A stretch of 57,597 nt of DNA from the NCBI GenBank assembly GCA_020630065.1, contig JAHDCC010000004.1:99319-156915 (forward strand). The letters run 5' to 3'. Below are positions 48,462 through 57,532 of this stretch, in pieces. The stretch is from Acidimicrobiales bacterium (GTDB taxonomy: Bacteria; Actinomycetota; Acidimicrobiia; Acidimicrobiales; SZUA-35). The notes beneath the pieces were generated by a model. It was not told the DNA's origin, made no database searches, and saw only the letters and a list, made by a program, of their open reading frames with translations. Both the position numbers and the translations under genes were made by a program. Within the stretch, counting starts at the first letter, position 1; each line of letters opens with the position of its first letter.

Positions 48462-49526
48462 TTACGTTTCTCCGTCTGCAACCCAGGACGCTCCGAACCC
48501 AACCAGGTCAGTATCGTTCAAAACGACTACGAATCCTTTGCTGGTCTTTGAAATAGCGGTCGGTTGCACGCCGTCGATGCGTGTTCCTGAAGCGGTATAG
48601 CCTGAAACAACGCCCGATTGGCCGGTGGCGTCAGAGAAGCTCAGACGGTAATCCGATCCTAACCTCTTCTCAGCAACAAACGGGAAGAAAGCTCTCTTCT
48701 GTCCACGTTGATTCCCAAGTCCGCCAGTCGGTGTTACATATTCTGAGGTTTCGTACCATTGAGCTAGTTGTGCAGCTTCGTAGGACGGGTCGGAAAAAGA
48801 GGTCCCTTGTCGGCCTGTCCCGTGGTAGATAGAGATATTTTTGATGCTCACTGAAGCGTTCATAGATGTCGGAGCGTAGATTCTGAACGCCGCCTCCAAG
48901 CTATTTGAGGCATCAAGTTCAGGGTTGTTGTCGGTTAAAGTTGAGCCGGTGAGATCAAGCGTCTGATAGATGACTTGTGAACTGGTTGATAGCGGAAGTT
49001 GCATAGAATCTTCGACGTTCGTTCTGCCGTCATCGTCATTTTTGTTGAATCGGGCGTTGACATAAATATCGTACTGGAGTCCATCGCTAGCATTGTCGAG
49101 TTCAACCCGCATCGTCAGGGTTTCGCCGATGAACTGCTCTATACCGGGAATAGATTGTCGAAGATAAATGTAGTCGGCTTCTTTGGTCGATAAGTTGACG
49201 TCAACCCCGCCCGAGTGGCCGCTATTAGTTGACAATGTTGCCTCGGTTCCCGGCTTGGCTACTTTTGAACGCCAGCGGTTAGCGAAAAACGTTCCGCCGT
49301 CGCACCCCCCGCTGCTCTGGCCGGCGTTCCAGCATCTCACTGTTGTTGCGGCTCCATAGTCGACCGACTTGAACTGGCTATTGAGAAGAACGTTCTGGGC
49401 GTAGGTAGTGCCTGGCTCAGACTGGGCTGATGCGACCGTGGGCTGTTTGAGAAATACGATTCCTCCGAGGGCCAGGATAAGCAGCAGAATGGTTGAAGTG
49501 CTTGGTGTAGATCGATGTAGTGTCAT
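48462..49526 (-). CDS. Secreted protein with CenC-like carbohydrate-binding domain character
   Basis: A 354-residue exported protein. Residues 1-34 are a signal peptide ending near 'VASAQ'. Residues about 44-235 read like a beta-sandwich of the CenC/viral tail-fibre type: 'QNVLLNSQFKSVDYG', 'FFANRWRSKV', 'DYIYLRQSIPGIEQFIGETLTMRVELD' and 'SIKNISIYHG'. A second segment (about 236-354) contains 'QLAQWYETSEYVTPT' and 'RLSFSDATGQSG', resembling the C-terminal part of phage or surface receptor-binding proteins. A glycan- or surface-binding role is likely but no enzyme motif is seen. Origin from a phage structural protein is possible (inference). Confidence 0.6.
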   Translation of the reverse strand: MTLHRSTPSTSTILLLILALGGIVFLKQPTVASAQSEPGTTYAQNVLLNSQFKSVDYGAATTVRCWNAGQSSGGCDGGTFFANRWRSKVAKPGTEATLSTNSGHSGGVDVNLSTKEADYIYLRQSIPGIEQFIGETLTMRVELDNASDGLQYDIYVNARFNKNDDDGRTNVEDSMQLPLSTSSQVIYQTLDLTGSTLTDNNPELDASNSLEAAFRIYAPTSMNASVSIKNISIYHGTGRQGTSFSDPSYEAAQLAQWYETSEYVTPTGGLGNQRGQKRAFFPFVAEKRLGSDYRLSFSDATGQSGVVSGYTASGTRIDGVQPTAISKTSKGFVVVLNDTDLVGFGASWVADGET

Positions 49527-49692
49527 GGATGGCTTTCGACTATTCGGGTTGTCGGTTGTATTTGAACTCTCAATGGCTCTAAAAGTTCCGTTGAGGCCAA
49601 CAAAATTTGGGGCTTAGTGAAATGGGTAATGTCGCTGTGTAGGCGGAATGAGACTGGTGAGGTGTATTTCGCCTGTCTCTGGATGGCGGCGG

Positions 49693-49698
49693 TAGAAT
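49693..49698 (+). promoter_or_regulatory. Putative -10 box of a leaderless promoter
   Basis: TAGAAT ends 6 bases before the GTG start at 49705 and there is no Shine-Dalgarno. A poor -35 candidate, TTCGCC at 49668-49673, lies 19 bases upstream. Confidence 0.4.
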
Positions 49699-49704
49699 CA
49701 AACC

Positions 49705-51282
49705 GTGTCTGAAGCAGAACTATCCAGCCCGCAATCGACCGGCTCTTTGGCTGACAAAATTGAAGATTTAGCTTCTCGTAAAGAGGAAGCACTTCATGCA
49801 GGCTCTGAAAAGGCCGTCCAACGTCAGCGCGACAAAGGCAAGATGTTGGCCCGTGAGCGAATTGACTACTTTCTTGATGAAGGTTCGTTCCACGAGCTTG
49901 ACATGCTGGCTCGTACCCGGTTCGCTGACGCGAAGTCCCGTCCTTACACCGATGGTGTGGTTACCGGTTGGGGTACCGTCGACGGTCGAAAAGTGTTTTT
50001 GTTCAGCCAGGATTTCACCATCAACGGCGGTTCGTTGGGTGAAGTTTTTGCCGAGAAAATTCACAAGCTCATGGACTTGGCGCTGTCGGTCGGCGCTCCC
50101 TGTATCGGACTGAATGACGGTGCTGGTGCTCGGATTCCTGAGGGTGTGGTTAGCCTCGACGGGTACGGCGGGATCTTCTACCGAAATGTTGCGGCGTCGG
50201 GTATCATCCCCCAAATCAGTGTGATCATGGGTCCTTGTGCCGGTGGTGCCGTGTACAGCCCGGCTATGACTGACTTTATTTTTATGGTCGAGAAGTCTTC
50301 TCACATGTTTATTACCGGCCCCGACGTGGTCAAGACGGTCACCGGTGAGGAAGTAACGTTGGAAGAACTTGGTGGAGCTACGAGCCATTCATCTCGTTCT
50401 GGCGTGACTGCGTTTGTCGCCGAGTCCGAAGAGGCGGTTCTCGACGACGTCAAGAAACTGTTGTCGTTCCTGCCGTCGAACAATATCGAGCCGGCTCCCG
50501 TGCTCGAAAGTTCCGATTCGGTTGATCGAACAAACGAAGCTTTGCTTGAGCTGGTGCCTTCAGATAACAGTCAACCTTATGATGTGACCGACCTGTTGAC
50601 CGAGTTGGTTGATGATGGCGATTTCTTCGAATATCACCAGAACTGGGCTGGGTCTGTTGTTTGTGGTTTTGCCCGGTTTGACGGCCAGCCGGTCGGTATT
50701 GTTGCGAACCAGCCTTTGGTATTGGCTGGTGTTTTGGATATTGAGAGCTCGTCAAAGGCGGCTCGATTTGTTCGAACCTGCGATTCGTTCGGTCTCCCGA
50801 TCTTGACCGTGGTTGATGCCCCTGGGTTTATGCCCGGGGTTGGTCAAGAAAACGGTGGACTGATTCGTCACGGGGCGAAACTACTCTACGCGTATTGTGA
50901 GGCGACGGTTCCTCGTATCCAGCTGATTACTCGCCGGGCCTACGGTGGTGCATACGTCGTGATGGACTCAAAAGGTATCGGCAGTGATTTGTCGTTTGCT
51001 TGGCCGTCGGCTGAGGTTGCGGTCATGGACCCTGCTGGTGCGGCCGATATTGTTTACCGTCAAGAAATTCAGAACTCGGGGCGTCCTGATGCGGAACGTA
51101 AGAAACGGGTCGCCGAGTATAAAGACGCTCACGCTAACCCGTGGCTGGCCGCTGAGCGGGGATATATCGATGATGTTATTGATCCGGTTGAGACTCGACG
51201 TAAGTTGATTGCCGGTTTCGCTGCGCTCAAAGAGAAACATCGTGAGTTGCCGAATCGCAAACACGGAAATGTTCCACTGTGA
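49705..51282 (+). CDS. Acyl-CoA (propionyl-CoA) carboxylase beta subunit
   Basis: A 525-residue carboxyltransferase subunit that moves the carboxyl group from biotin to an acyl-CoA such as propionyl-CoA. Diagnostic stretches are 'DGVVTGWGTVDGRKVFLFSQD', 'CIGLNDGAGARIPEGV', 'GGATSHSSRSGV' and 'VDAPGFMPGVGQENGGLIRHGAKLLYAY', holding the two oxyanion-hole Gly-rich loops. The length fits PccB/AccD5. GTG at 49705 is the start. The biotin-bearing alpha subunit is not in the window, but the epsilon subunit gene overlaps the end (ATGT-type coupling, GTGA at 51279-51282), as in mycobacterial and streptomycete accD-accE pairs. Confidence 0.93.
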   Translation: MSEAELSSPQSTGSLADKIEDLASRKEEALHAGSEKAVQRQRDKGKMLARERIDYFLDEGSFHELDMLARTRFADAKSRPYTDGVVTGWGTVDGRKVFLFSQDFTINGGSLGEVFAEKIHKLMDLALSVGAPCIGLNDGAGARIPEGVVSLDGYGGIFYRNVAASGIIPQISVIMGPCAGGAVYSPAMTDFIFMVEKSSHMFITGPDVVKTVTGEEVTLEELGGATSHSSRSGVTAFVAESEEAVLDDVKKLLSFLPSNNIEPAPVLESSDSVDRTNEALLELVPSDNSQPYDVTDLLTELVDDGDFFEYHQNWAGSVVCGFARFDGQPVGIVANQPLVLAGVLDIESSSKAARFVRTCDSFGLPILTVVDAPGFMPGVGQENGGLIRHGAKLLYAYCEATVPRIQLITRRAYGGAYVVMDSKGIGSDLSFAWPSAEVAVMDPAGAADIVYRQEIQNSGRPDAERKKRVAEYKDAHANPWLAAERGYIDDVIDPVETRRKLIAGFAALKEKHRELPNRKHGNVPL

Positions 51283-51476
51283 GCGAAGATAACCCGGCTA
51301 CATCGTTTGTCCAGATTGAAAGCATCTTTCCTGAACCAACCGAGGCTGAAGCAGCTGCGATCGCTCGGGCGTTGGAAGAGGTTTGGCCGAAACCGCAACG
51401 TCCGGCTCCGGTTGCGGAGAAGTGGCGGTTCAGCGGTCGTCGGTGGTCACGTCTAGGTAACCGGTTCCGAGCTTAG
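51279..51476 (+). CDS. Acyl-CoA carboxylase epsilon subunit
   Basis: A 65-residue protein starting at GTG inside the stop region of the beta subunit gene. The pattern 'PTEAEAAAIARALEEVW' followed by Pro-rich linker and 'KWRFSGRRWSRLG' matches actinobacterial AccE/PccE, which stabilises the alpha-beta holoenzyme and is essential for full activity in streptomycetes. The last 47 bases overlap, tail to tail, with the degraded YndJ-DUF1990 gene on the other strand. Confidence 0.88.
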   Translation: MSEDNPATSFVQIESIFPEPTEAEAAAIARALEEVWPKPQRPAPVAEKWRFSGRRWSRLGNRFRA

Positions 51477-52799
51477 CCACGCTTGTCTCTCCGGGAGCTG
51501 ACAGCGGCGTCTGATAGCTGGAGGTCTGACAGTATCGTTCGAGGCCGTCGAGCCATCGCCTGATAGCTCGTCGCTGGAACATTCGAGTGATTGGCCCTCC
51601 GAGGGTCAGTAGCCACCAGGCTGGTTTCCACACCGCAGTAATGTCTACTCGGACCGACCCGTCCTCGTCGAGGCTGACGATGAATGGCTCTTCGCCTTGA
51701 CTGAAGTGTCCATATAACGTGCCGTAGGTGAACCCGAAGGCGTTTGGCTTGTTGGTTACCTCAACTATTTGAGTGAACGCTGCCGGTCCTTGTCCGATAA
51801 CGCCGGCCCACTTGTCTCGACGGTAGGACGATGACGGCTGGGCGGTCTTCACCAGCCCAGCGGGGTAACTTAGTGGCGAGGTTGTGGGTGGCGCAGACGG
51901 GTTTTGGTCGCCCCACGCTCCTAGTCGTTTGGGTAACGTTTTTCGGGTCGGTGGTGATGGCTTCGAACGCAAAGCTAACTAGGGCGACTAACGCGAACCC
52001 GAATCCATTGATTGAACCATGGGTTCTAACCATGCGTTCGATCGTTAAGTATCCGGGGCCAACGTGAAGGTTGATGACGTATGAAGCGGCCAAAATCATG
52101 CCGATTGCTAAACAAACAGAGGCAAAGCCGAGGCCGATCGCAGGGCCGGTGCGTCGAGTTCGTGCATGTTTGTAGAGCAGAACGGCTACGAACACGCCGA
52201 CGGCTGCCATGAATGTTCCCGCCGATGAGTTCAGCCCATCCGCCGATGGTTATTCCAAGTGCGGTTGCGGGTATTCCAATTAGGATGCCTATGGCTGCAA
52301 TGTTGACGTTGCGGTTTGGTTTGGCCGTTCCGATTTGAGCTAGGGCAAGTGGCATCGCAAACCCGGTGTAATGGAAATGTATGCCGGTCAGGGTAACTAT
52401 CTGGTCGCTAAAGCCGCCTGGGTTCATCCCGGCTCGAGAGAACCAGAACCAAAAGCCGCCAACTAACAGGAACACTTCGGCTGCCGCGCTCAGTAGGTGA
52501 TGGTCTATCGGCCAGGGTCGATCGATGGCGCGTAGTATGCCGCCTGCGGCGACAACTGCGGTTACGAGGAGCCATGGGGTGGCCCAAAGGGCAGCGAGTG
52601 GGCCGGGGGTGAATAGGTACCCGATGCCGGCGAATGCTGCGGCACTAGGCGCTGCTAGCCAGGCAATAGCTTCGAAGTTGGCTGCAGCATAGTTTTTACG
52701 TAGTAATAAAAGGCCTAGTGGCACAATGCTGACGAAGCTGAAGAATTGAATCGTTTCTGCCCACCCTGGTTGGCCTATAAGGGCCACGAGGGCGGTCAT
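51430..52799 (-). pseudogene. YndJ-like membrane protein fused to a DUF1990 domain, broken by two frameshifts
   Basis: Three reading frames of the minus strand together spell one protein of about 455 residues. Frame one (52799 to about 52220) encodes seven helices of a YndJ-like protein; the expected continuation 'MAAVGVFVAVLLYKHARTR' is in a second frame from about 52215 to 51940; a DUF1990 domain ('FGFTYGTLYGHFSQGEEPF', 'RRWLDGLERY') is in a third frame down to 51430. Each break is at a homopolymer: one extra base in the CCC run at 52218-52220 and one in the TTTTT run at 51939-51943 would repair both. Either the gene has decayed or the assembly has two indel errors. DUF1990 might instead be a separate gene with an internal GTG start. 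Confidence 0.65.
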
Positions 52800-53250
52800 C
52801 AGGATTGCTGTGGGCGGCCAATATCTGAGGGGGGTCGCCCCTTTTGCTGGTCGTAGCGGCTATGGGTTTCGTAGGGTCGCCATCATTATAATAGTTTATA
52901 CTATATCAGTAAATGTTAACAATATGGACTGGAGGTTCGTTCTTGTATCCGCCCTTCGGTGGTGTGTGGGGGCTACTGTGGGGCTTACTCGCCTGAACGG
53001 CAACCCTTCCCAAAGGGCCAATATTCTGTTGTGTCATCAATAATTTGGCCAAAACGCCTCGAAGTCTTCCATATTGGCCTAAACTGGACAACAGAATCAC
53101 TGTGGTAATTCTGTCAACGCAGGGGTTCTGCTAGCACCAGGACGCAGCTGTCCGATCGTGGAACCCACGATCAGTCGGGCGGCTTTATTGGTGTGCATCG
53201 AATCGAATACCTCGCTAGACGAATAGTGAAACTAACAGGAGCGGACTGAC
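52800..53250. other. Gene-free region of 451 bases with AT-rich and repeated segments
   Basis: No coding potential was accepted here. Bases 52881-52920 are strongly AT-rich and include ATAGT-TTAT-ACTAT (52891-52904), which could be the promoter/operator of the broken minus-strand gene. A cluster of interleaved inverted repeats follows at 53016-53097. The lactonase gene begins at 53251 with AGGAG upstream. Confidence 0.5.
53016..53097. repeat. Interleaved inverted repeats
   Basis: GGCCAATAT (53016-53024) pairs with ATATTGGCC (53071-53079), and ATTCTGTTGT (53023-53032) pairs with ACAACAGAAT (53088-53097); a small palindrome TTTGGCCAAA lies between (53044-53053). The two long pairs overlap on the left arm and are in order, not nested, on the right, so only one can form at a time. 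Confidence 0.6.
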
Positions 53251-54372
53251 ATGTTGGACCAAGAATACGCCGTACTTATTGGCAGCTACAGCGACATGGA
53301 CGCACTCGCTCATCAGCCATACGCCCCAACCCCAGGCAAGGGCATCTACGCTCTCACCCTGTCTAAGGACCTGAAGCTGTCACTCGTGGAAACGACCGAG
53401 GCGCTAAATCCGGCGGTCTTGATCCCCCACAGCGACCAAAAATCGATGTACGCAATTGTTGAAACTATCCAAGACAACGGAACCGTTCTTCGATACAGCC
53501 TCACATCTAATGGAAGCGTAGAACTGCAAGACTCTTTTACTGCGTCAGGTAAATCAACGTGTTACCTAGCGCTGTCCCCCCAAAAAGACGCAGCCATCGT
53601 AATCAGCTATTGGGACGCCATCATCGACGTTGTCGAAGTGGACTCCGAAGGGCGACTCGGTGACATCACGCAAAGTTTCAAACAGTTCTACCGGCCAGAA
53701 GATCAGTGGCGTCAGGTCACCGACCGCGAAGATCACTGGGGTAATCGGCAAGTTGGACCTCACGCTCACTGCGCTCATTTCTGGAATGACTGGGTGTTCA
53801 TACCTGATCTCGGCGAAAACGCGATCTTCCAGTACCGGTATGACCCGGTAGCGAAGCAGCTAACACCTGAAACTCATATCGAATTCGAAGCCGGTTCAGG
53901 TCCACGTCATATGGCGATGCATCCAACGCTCGATCTGTGTTACGTCTCCAACGAACTGTTCAACACAGTGTGTGTAGCGAAACTCGATTCTTCGAACCCC
54001 GAAGAAGTAAAACCCCGTCTCATCCCGATCCAGTACGAGTCAACGGTTGATGATCGCGAACAGACAAGCTACGTGTCAGAAATCAAGTTGTCGCCCGACG
54101 CCAAATTTCTGTACGTCTCCAACCGCGGCGATGACTCGTTAGCAATCTTTAAGGTGGCAGACGACGGTACCCTTGAGCGGGTAGGCCTGGTTCCGACCGG
54201 CGGTAAGTTCCCTCGTCACTTTGCTATTACCCCATGTGGTAACGGCGTGATAGTTGCTAACCAGGACTCGGGACACGTTCGGGTCTTCTCCCGTTCGGTG
54301 GAAACTGGCCTGTTAGAGGCAACCGACGAAGTGTATGACATAGCAGCGCCAAACTACATCCGATTCATCTGA
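53251..54372 (+). CDS. Lactonase-family (6-phosphogluconolactonase-like) beta-propeller protein
   Basis: A 373-residue soluble protein of the seven-bladed Pgl/YbhE lactonase type. Typical blade strands are 'GKGIYALTLSKDLKLSLVET', 'PHAHCAHFWNDWVFIPDLGENAIFQYRYD', 'GSGPRHMAMHPTLDLCYVSNE', 'LSPDAKFLYVSNRGDDSLAIF' and 'GKFPRHFAITPCGNGVIVANQDSGHV'. Enzymes of the family open sugar lactones, but members also include proteins without proven activity. AGGAG lies 10 bases before the ATG. It is followed after 7 bases by an isomerase gene and, further on, a 6-phosphogluconate dehydrogenase. Confidence 0.85.
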   Translation: MLDQEYAVLIGSYSDMDALAHQPYAPTPGKGIYALTLSKDLKLSLVETTEALNPAVLIPHSDQKSMYAIVETIQDNGTVLRYSLTSNGSVELQDSFTASGKSTCYLALSPQKDAAIVISYWDAIIDVVEVDSEGRLGDITQSFKQFYRPEDQWRQVTDREDHWGNRQVGPHAHCAHFWNDWVFIPDLGENAIFQYRYDPVAKQLTPETHIEFEAGSGPRHMAMHPTLDLCYVSNELFNTVCVAKLDSSNPEEVKPRLIPIQYESTVDDREQTSYVSEIKLSPDAKFLYVSNRGDDSLAIFKVADDGTLERVGLVPTGGKFPRHFAITPCGNGVIVANQDSGHVRVFSRSVETGLLEATDEVYDIAAPNYIRFI

Positions 54373-54379
54373 GGTTGTC

Positions 54380-55168
54380 GTGTTGAAATTTTCAGCCAAC
54401 GTCGGATTTCTCTGGGATGACCTTCCGCTGCCCGACCGAATTAGGGCAGCCGGTTTGGCCGGGTTTGACGCGGTCGAATGCCATTTCCCGTACGACGTTT
54501 CCTCCGCTGAGGTGAATGCTGCTCTGGCCGAGAGCGGTCTACGGATGCTCGGAATTAATACCCAGCTTGGCGTCAATGGGTTGGATGACTTTGGTGTCGC
54601 GGCTCGCCCAGGACGCGAAGCGGAGGCAAAAGAGTACATCGACGAGGCGATCGCATATGCGACGACGATCGGTTGTGCGAACGTGAACGTGGTTCCCGGT
54701 GCAACCGGGCGATCAGCGGGCTCCGAAGACGTGTTTCGGGCGAACCTGACCTATGCGTGTGAACGGGCGGCCAAAGTCGGGATAACGATTCTGATAGAAC
54801 CGATAAACCAACGGAGCGCTCCCGGATTTCATCTGTCCTATCTTGAACAGGCCCAAGACACTGTTGAGGCTGTCGGGATGGGCAACCTGAAGATAATGTT
54901 CGACTGCTTTCACACCCAGATCATGCAAGGCGACCTCCTTACCCGGATCTCTGAACACCTCGATCTCATTGGGCACATTCAGATTTCAGCCGTACACGAC
55001 CGGGGTGAGCCCGATGCGGGTGAGATCGACTACTCCTACATCTTTGAAGGTCTAGATGATCTCGGCTACGACGGCTATGTCGGGGCGGAATACAAAGCAC
55101 GGAACGGCGTTGAGGAAGGACTCGGTTGGATGCATTCCTACCGGTCCGCTCAAGCGAGTAAAAACTAG
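54380..55168 (+). CDS. hyi: Hydroxypyruvate isomerase-like TIM-barrel protein
   Basis: A 262-residue xylose-isomerase-like TIM barrel. 'MLKFSANVGFLWDDLPLPDRI' at the start, 'ILIEPINQRSAPGFHLSYLEQA' near 136-157 with the metal-binding Glu, 'KIMFDCFHTQIMQGDL' near 172-187, 'HIQISAVHDRGEPDAGEIDY' near 194-213 and 'YVGAEYKA' near 233-240 follow the Hyi/OtnI pattern. The reaction is isomerisation between hydroxypyruvate and tartronate semialdehyde, or between 2-oxo-tetronates. GTG at 54380 is preceded by GAGG. It is linked to the lactonase upstream and the SDR downstream. Confidence 0.85.
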   Translation: MLKFSANVGFLWDDLPLPDRIRAAGLAGFDAVECHFPYDVSSAEVNAALAESGLRMLGINTQLGVNGLDDFGVAARPGREAEAKEYIDEAIAYATTIGCANVNVVPGATGRSAGSEDVFRANLTYACERAAKVGITILIEPINQRSAPGFHLSYLEQAQDTVEAVGMGNLKIMFDCFHTQIMQGDLLTRISEHLDLIGHIQISAVHDRGEPDAGEIDYSYIFEGLDDLGYDGYVGAEYKARNGVEEGLGWMHSYRSAQASKN

Positions 55169-55189
55169 AGAATTGAATTGGAGAAACGT

Positions 55190-55930
55190 ATGAAGGGCGT
55201 AGCGGTCGTCACCGGTGGGGGACGAGGGATAGGTCGAGCAGCCGCTGAGGCGTTGAGTGCTGACGGCTGGAATGTAGTTGTTGCCGGTCGGACTCAATCG
55301 TCGCTTGACGAAACGGTGGCTGGGTTGGAAGGTGAAGGCCTCGGTGTTGTCACCGATGTATCTAGTGCCGAGGACGTCGACAACTTGGTCGCACAAGCGG
55401 TGGCGAAGTTTGGTCGGATCGACCTGTTGTTCAACAACGCGGGAATTGCTGCCCCTGCGGCCCCGATCGACGAAATCGATATTGAGACGTGGGAACGTGT
55501 TATCTCGGTGAACGTAACCGGTGCATTTCTCTGTGCCCGTGCCGTGTTTGGTCAGATGCGGAAGCAGTCGCCAAGTGGCGGACGGATCATAAACAACGGC
55601 TCGGTTTCGGCTGAAACTCCCAGGCTGTTTTCCACGCCGTACACGTGTTCGAAGCATGCGGTTTCAGGGCTAACCAAATGTCTGTCGCTCGACGGGCGTA
55701 AGTTTGGCATAACGGCAGGTCAAATAAATCTTGGCAATGTCAGCTCGGATATGGGTGACGAAATGGCGCAAGGGATGCTGCAACCTGACGGCTCTACTAA
55801 ACCGGAACCAACTATGGGTGTTAACCATGTCGCCGATGCGTTGCTATATATTGCAAACTTACCGGTAGACACCAATGTGTTGTCGATGACATTAATGGCG
55901 AACGGTATGCCGTTTGTCGGTCGTGGATGA
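55190..55930 (+). CDS. Short-chain dehydrogenase/reductase
   Basis: A 246-residue NAD(P)-dependent SDR. The cofactor loop 'TGGGRGIGRAAAEAL' is at residues about 8-22, 'NNAGIAAP' near 84-91, and the catalytic Ser (NNGSVS) with 'YTCSKHAVSG' (Tyr and Lys of YxxxK) in the middle. ATG at 55190 is preferred because GGAG lies 6 bases upstream; a TTG at 55178 would add four residues. Substrate not determined; together with the hydroxypyruvate isomerase it could reduce a semialdehyde or sugar (inference). Confidence 0.88.
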   Translation: MKGVAVVTGGGRGIGRAAAEALSADGWNVVVAGRTQSSLDETVAGLEGEGLGVVTDVSSAEDVDNLVAQAVAKFGRIDLLFNNAGIAAPAAPIDEIDIETWERVISVNVTGAFLCARAVFGQMRKQSPSGGRIINNGSVSAETPRLFSTPYTCSKHAVSGLTKCLSLDGRKFGITAGQINLGNVSSDMGDEMAQGMLQPDGSTKPEPTMGVNHVADALLYIANLPVDTNVLSMTLMANGMPFVGRG

Positions 55931-55979
55931 TCTATCCCGGAATAGCGGTTATAGGATGCGTACGCACTACCCTCAACGG

Positions 55980-56009
55980 TTCACTATCATGAACAGTGTT
56001 CGCTATAAT
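55980..56009 (+). promoter_or_regulatory. Sigma70-like promoter of the 6-phosphogluconate dehydrogenase gene
   Basis: TTCACT at 55980-55985 and a perfect TATAAT at 56004-56009 are separated by 18 bases. Two overlapping short inverted repeats lie between the boxes: GTTCA/TGAAC (55979-55983 and 55990-55994) and GAAC/GTTC (55991-55994 and 55998-56001), which could be a repressor site. Confidence 0.6.
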
Positions 56010-56050
56010 GGACAACACGTTGACTCAACAAACAAAAAGAATGGTTAGCG

Positions 56051-57532
56051 ATGCCCGAAGAAAACAATAACTCCACAACCGGAGCAGACATCGGCCTGAT
56101 CGGCCTAGCAGTAATGGGACAAAACCTCGTCCTAAACATGGCCGACAACGGATTTAGGGTCGCGGCCTACAACCGGACCACGGCGACCACCGATGAGTTC
56201 GCAGCAGGCCCAGCGGCCGAACACGTCAAGAACAGCCAGATCATACCAACCTCGTCACTAGAAGAACTCGTAGGCGCTCTAGCTGCGCCACGCAAAGTTA
56301 TGTTGATGGTCAAGGCAGGAAGCGTTGTCGACTACGTCATCGAAGACCTCGTCCCGCTCCTCGACGAAGGTGACATCATCATCGACGGCGGAAATTCGTT
56401 GTACTCCGACACCGAACGTCGAGTGACCGAACTGGCCGAAAAAGGTCTACGCTACGTCGGAGCCGGCGTCTCGGGTGGAGAACTCGGTGCCCGATTCGGT
56501 CCCTCTATCATGCCCGGAGGCCCAACAACAGCCCGCGAGTTCGTCGAACCAATATTCCAAAAAATCTCGGCTAAAGCCAATGACGGTCAACCATGCAGCG
56601 CCTGGCTAGGCACCGGAGGCTCTGGCCACTTCGTCAAAATGGTTCACAACGGCATCGAATATGGCGACATGCAGGTTCTAGCCGAAGCGTACTCTCTCCT
56701 TAAAGCGTCCGGCATGGACACCGACCAAATGGCGGCGGTCTTCACCGACTGGAAAGACAGCCCCATGGCGTCATACCTGGTCGACATCACCGCAGACATC
56801 CTCGCCAAACGAGATGACGACGGCACCCCGGTAATCGACCTAATCCTGGACGCAGCCGGACAAAAGGGAACCGGGCGCTGGACCGTGGTAGAAGGTCTCG
56901 AACACGGCCAACCCCTTTCACTAGTCGCCGAAGCCGTCATGGCCCGACAAGTCTCCTCCATGGTTGAACTCCGAGCCGAAGCTTCAACTAAACTCACCGG
57001 ACCTTCACAAACCCTCGACGCCGACACCCTCAGCGTCGAAGACATTCAACTGGCCTCATTCGGCGCAAAAGTAATATCGTACGCCCAAGGATTTATGCTC
57101 CTCCGAGAAGCATCCAAAGGCTACGGCTGGGACCTCGACCTTGGAACCGTCGCCGCCATATGGCGAGGCGGATGCATCATCCGAGCCGACTTCTTAGACG
57201 ACATCACCCGTGCATACCGAAGCGACGCCGACCTCGACAACCTGCTTTTCGATCAGTTCTTCACCGACGCAATGTCGAGCAGTGAACAGTCGATGCGACG
57301 AGTCATAGCGGCGGCGACCACCGCCGGTATCCCGGTACCGGCAATAGCCTCGGCCCTTTCGTTCTACGACGGGATGCGAAGCAAACGTATCTCAGCAAAC
57401 CTAGTGCAAGCCCAGCGGGACTATTTCGGGGCCCACACCTACGAACGGGTAGATAAACCCCGTGGTGAACACTTCCACACCGACTGGACGGGAACTGGCG
57501 GAAAACAAACATCGACGAGTTACGACGCCTAA
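56051..57532 (+). CDS. gnd: 6-phosphogluconate dehydrogenase, decarboxylating (NADP-type)
   Basis: A 493-residue enzyme of the pentose phosphate pathway, converting 6-phosphogluconate to ribulose 5-phosphate with release of CO2. The dinucleotide-binding 'IGLIGLAVMGQNLVLNMADNG' opens the fold after a 12-residue extension; 'GAGVSGGELGARFGPSIMPGG' and 'GSGHFVKMVHNGIEYGDMQ' hold the substrate-binding and catalytic Lys region. The long form with a C-terminal tail ('YFGAHTYERVDKPRGEHFHTDW') is the dimeric, usually NADP-dependent type. Its own promoter is at 55980-56009. No other pentose phosphate gene is visible up to the window end. Confidence 0.95.
   Translation: MPEENNNSTTGADIGLIGLAVMGQNLVLNMADNGFRVAAYNRTTATTDEFAAGPAAEHVKNSQIIPTSSLEELVGALAAPRKVMLMVKAGSVVDYVIEDLVPLLDEGDIIIDGGNSLYSDTERRVTELAEKGLRYVGAGVSGGELGARFGPSIMPGGPTTAREFVEPIFQKISAKANDGQPCSAWLGTGGSGHFVKMVHNGIEYGDMQVLAEAYSLLKASGMDTDQMAAVFTDWKDSPMASYLVDITADILAKRDDDGTPVIDLILDAAGQKGTGRWTVVEGLEHGQPLSLVAEAVMARQVSSMVELRAEASTKLTGPSQTLDADTLSVEDIQLASFGAKVISYAQGFMLLREASKGYGWDLDLGTVAAIWRGGCIIRADFLDDITRAYRSDADLDNLLFDQFFTDAMSSSEQSMRRVIAAATTAGIPVPAIASALSFYDGMRSKRISANLVQAQRDYFGAHTYERVDKPRGEHFHTDWTGTGGKQTSTSYDA

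Noticed and set aside
48333-49530. Shared GCCATCCATG at the starts of the genes at 48335 and 49526
   Set aside because: A 10-base match around an ATG in two genes may be chance; no longer similarity surrounds it.
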